DNA of 64,000 bases from Antitrichia curtipendula (Eukaryota; Streptophyta; Bryopsida; Hypnales; Leucodontaceae), in contig OX579640.1 of the NCBI GenBank assembly GCA_951230915.1, positions 21,968,981 through 22,032,980 of the forward strand. The letters are read 5' to 3'. How positions within the stretch are numbered: the first letter of the stretch is position 1; every line of letters begins with the position of its first letter. The notes beneath the pieces are model-generated. The model was not told the DNA's origin. It made no database searches and saw only the letters and a list, made by a program, of their open reading frames with translations. Of this stretch, positions 63,201 through 64,000 are shown piece after piece. The position numbers and the translations under genes are program-made.

Positions 63201-64000
63201 CAGCTTCAGGACCATCCACAAGATGCTTCATCTCCCTAAAAATATCACGATAACAGGCTTCCAGACTACTATCATCTCGCTTCTTCAGAGATGTATTGCT
63301 CGATCTCTCTGTCAACAGTTGCCACCTCACTTTACCTCTCCCCGGTGCCTGCCGAACATAATCACCCACAAAAAATTGGCAACTCAGTACTAAGAAAAAC
63401 GATGACACATCGAGAAACTACTATCATAGCCCTATTCAACATGTTACCACCCGTCACTTGCCGCATATTCAAATTGAAAAGGTCGATTTGCTGGGTAGAG
63501 CTTCACAGCTCCCTCTGAACCCTCAATTACTGAAAGCACGCGTTATATGAACAAACCTCTGTTCCTCAATAATTGCAAATTCTAATCGATCCTTAAGAGA
63601 AAAGCAGCTCAACCAGAAGTTAGTCTCAAAAGGCTCAAACATAAGAAGCACATCAAAATCTTGTATTCAACAGAGAATTAATACCAGAGGCAGGCCCCAA
63701 CGCATCAGTTGTCTAAGGTATTCCATCTTGTCCCTTTTGCTCCATTTTTGTGACCGTGGTACATGCGGTGTTTCAGAAGCCTTAGGCGCCTTGTTTGCCT
63801 GAGAAAGTAACATATACATGCCAGATTCAGCAAAAACAAAACTCACGAGAAGCTGCACATGGGTGGAAAATGTTGCCCTCGGTCACCCAAAAAATCACTT
63901 CATTACCACACAATTGAATACCTTTCAAGTCAAACAAAATAAGCATCATTCTTAACACCAACCTCTTTCCACATCTCACCTTGCATGGATGAAGGTAAAG
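60290..64000 (-). CDS. FYRN/FYRC-domain nuclear protein with CHD6-9-like region (5' end outside window)
   Basis: Exons that join in phase: 63,685-63,798; about 63,553-63,591 (uncertain); 63,166-63,348; 62,847-62,978; 62,576-62,734; 62,358-62,433; 61,850-61,965; 61,578-61,748; 61,083-61,347; 60,290-60,792 (stop). A further exon probably ends at 63,980. In order they show a SANT-like start (WSKRDKMEYLRQLMRWGLP), then DDSSLEACYRDIF, then MPSWWEAGYHDNSLVKGVLQYGYGSW, reminiscent of the region after the helicase in CHD6-9. A basic lysine-rich linker follows, then FYRN (IFPIGFT..RDHASMIDPN, YTC.I.D.G..P.F.V), FYRC (VSGTEMFGLSHPEVCRLIQ, ELPGA..C) and an acidic D/E tail. FYRN-FYRC pairs occur in trithorax, KDM5-type and TBRG1 chromatin proteins. 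A nuclear chromatin role is inferred; whether the upstream part carries a helicase cannot be seen. Confidence 0.8.

Noticed and set aside
1..64000. CRISPR arrays, operons, bacterial insertion sequences
   Set aside because: None seen. Introns, TATA boxes, AATAAA signals and Helitron/CACTA elements indicate a plant nuclear sequence.

Overview
The window looks like nuclear DNA of a land plant, possibly a bryophyte. It is AT-rich and mostly intergenic, has spliced genes with GT-AG introns, plant-style TATA boxes and AATAAA signals, and carries Helitrons, a CACTA-type MITE and other MITEs. The species cannot be fixed from sequence alone. A run of exactly 200 N (49,242-49,441) marks an assembly join, so linkage across it is provisional.

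Layout. (1) 1-56,600 is an amplified, palindromic region with four copies of one small gene in alternating orientation: A (minus, about 7.2-8.8 kb), B (plus, 21.1-22.7 kb), C (minus, 38.8-40.4 kb) and D (plus, 54.9-56.3 kb). A/B and C/D are divergent pairs; B/C converge. Each gene is a GC-rich island of about 1.9 kb in AT-rich DNA, and the flanks are inverted copies of one another at varying divergence. (2) 56.6-60.2 kb holds a broken partial copy of the neighbouring gene, a MITE and a short inverted duplication. (3) 60.3 kb to the right edge is the 3' part of a multi-exon minus-strand gene for a FYRN/FYRC-domain nuclear protein. Its upstream exons resemble the SANT-like C-terminal region of CHD6-9 chromatin remodelers.

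The amplified gene. I infer a three-exon gene: a 5'UTR exon, a tiny coding exon giving M-A-T-A plus two bases of the next codon, and a main exon. It encodes a 113-114 aa secreted protein: signal peptide, then about 87 residues with four conserved cysteines and an SH3b-like pattern (LPA..., V.C, WWLK, GYV.D). D has no ATG just before the main exon, and the spliced model restores the same start in all four copies. A, B and C are essentially identical over about 1.92 kb, introns included and without indels, although A's flanks are clearly diverged. D has the same signal peptide but only about half of its mature residues match. Gene conversion inside a palindromic array, plus diversification of the outlying copy, is the simplest reading.

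Mobile DNA. Paralogous arms act as natural empty sites and reveal insertions: a Helitron family (TC...CTAG, A^T target) with nested and abutting copies, a 217-bp CACTA-type MITE with AAA target duplication, a three-copy MITE family with TGGGCAAT ends, a roughly 570-bp MITE, and two larger insertions of 1.7 and 2.5 kb. I recognise no other protein-coding gene; the remaining AT-rich ORFs of 60-105 codons look like chance frames.
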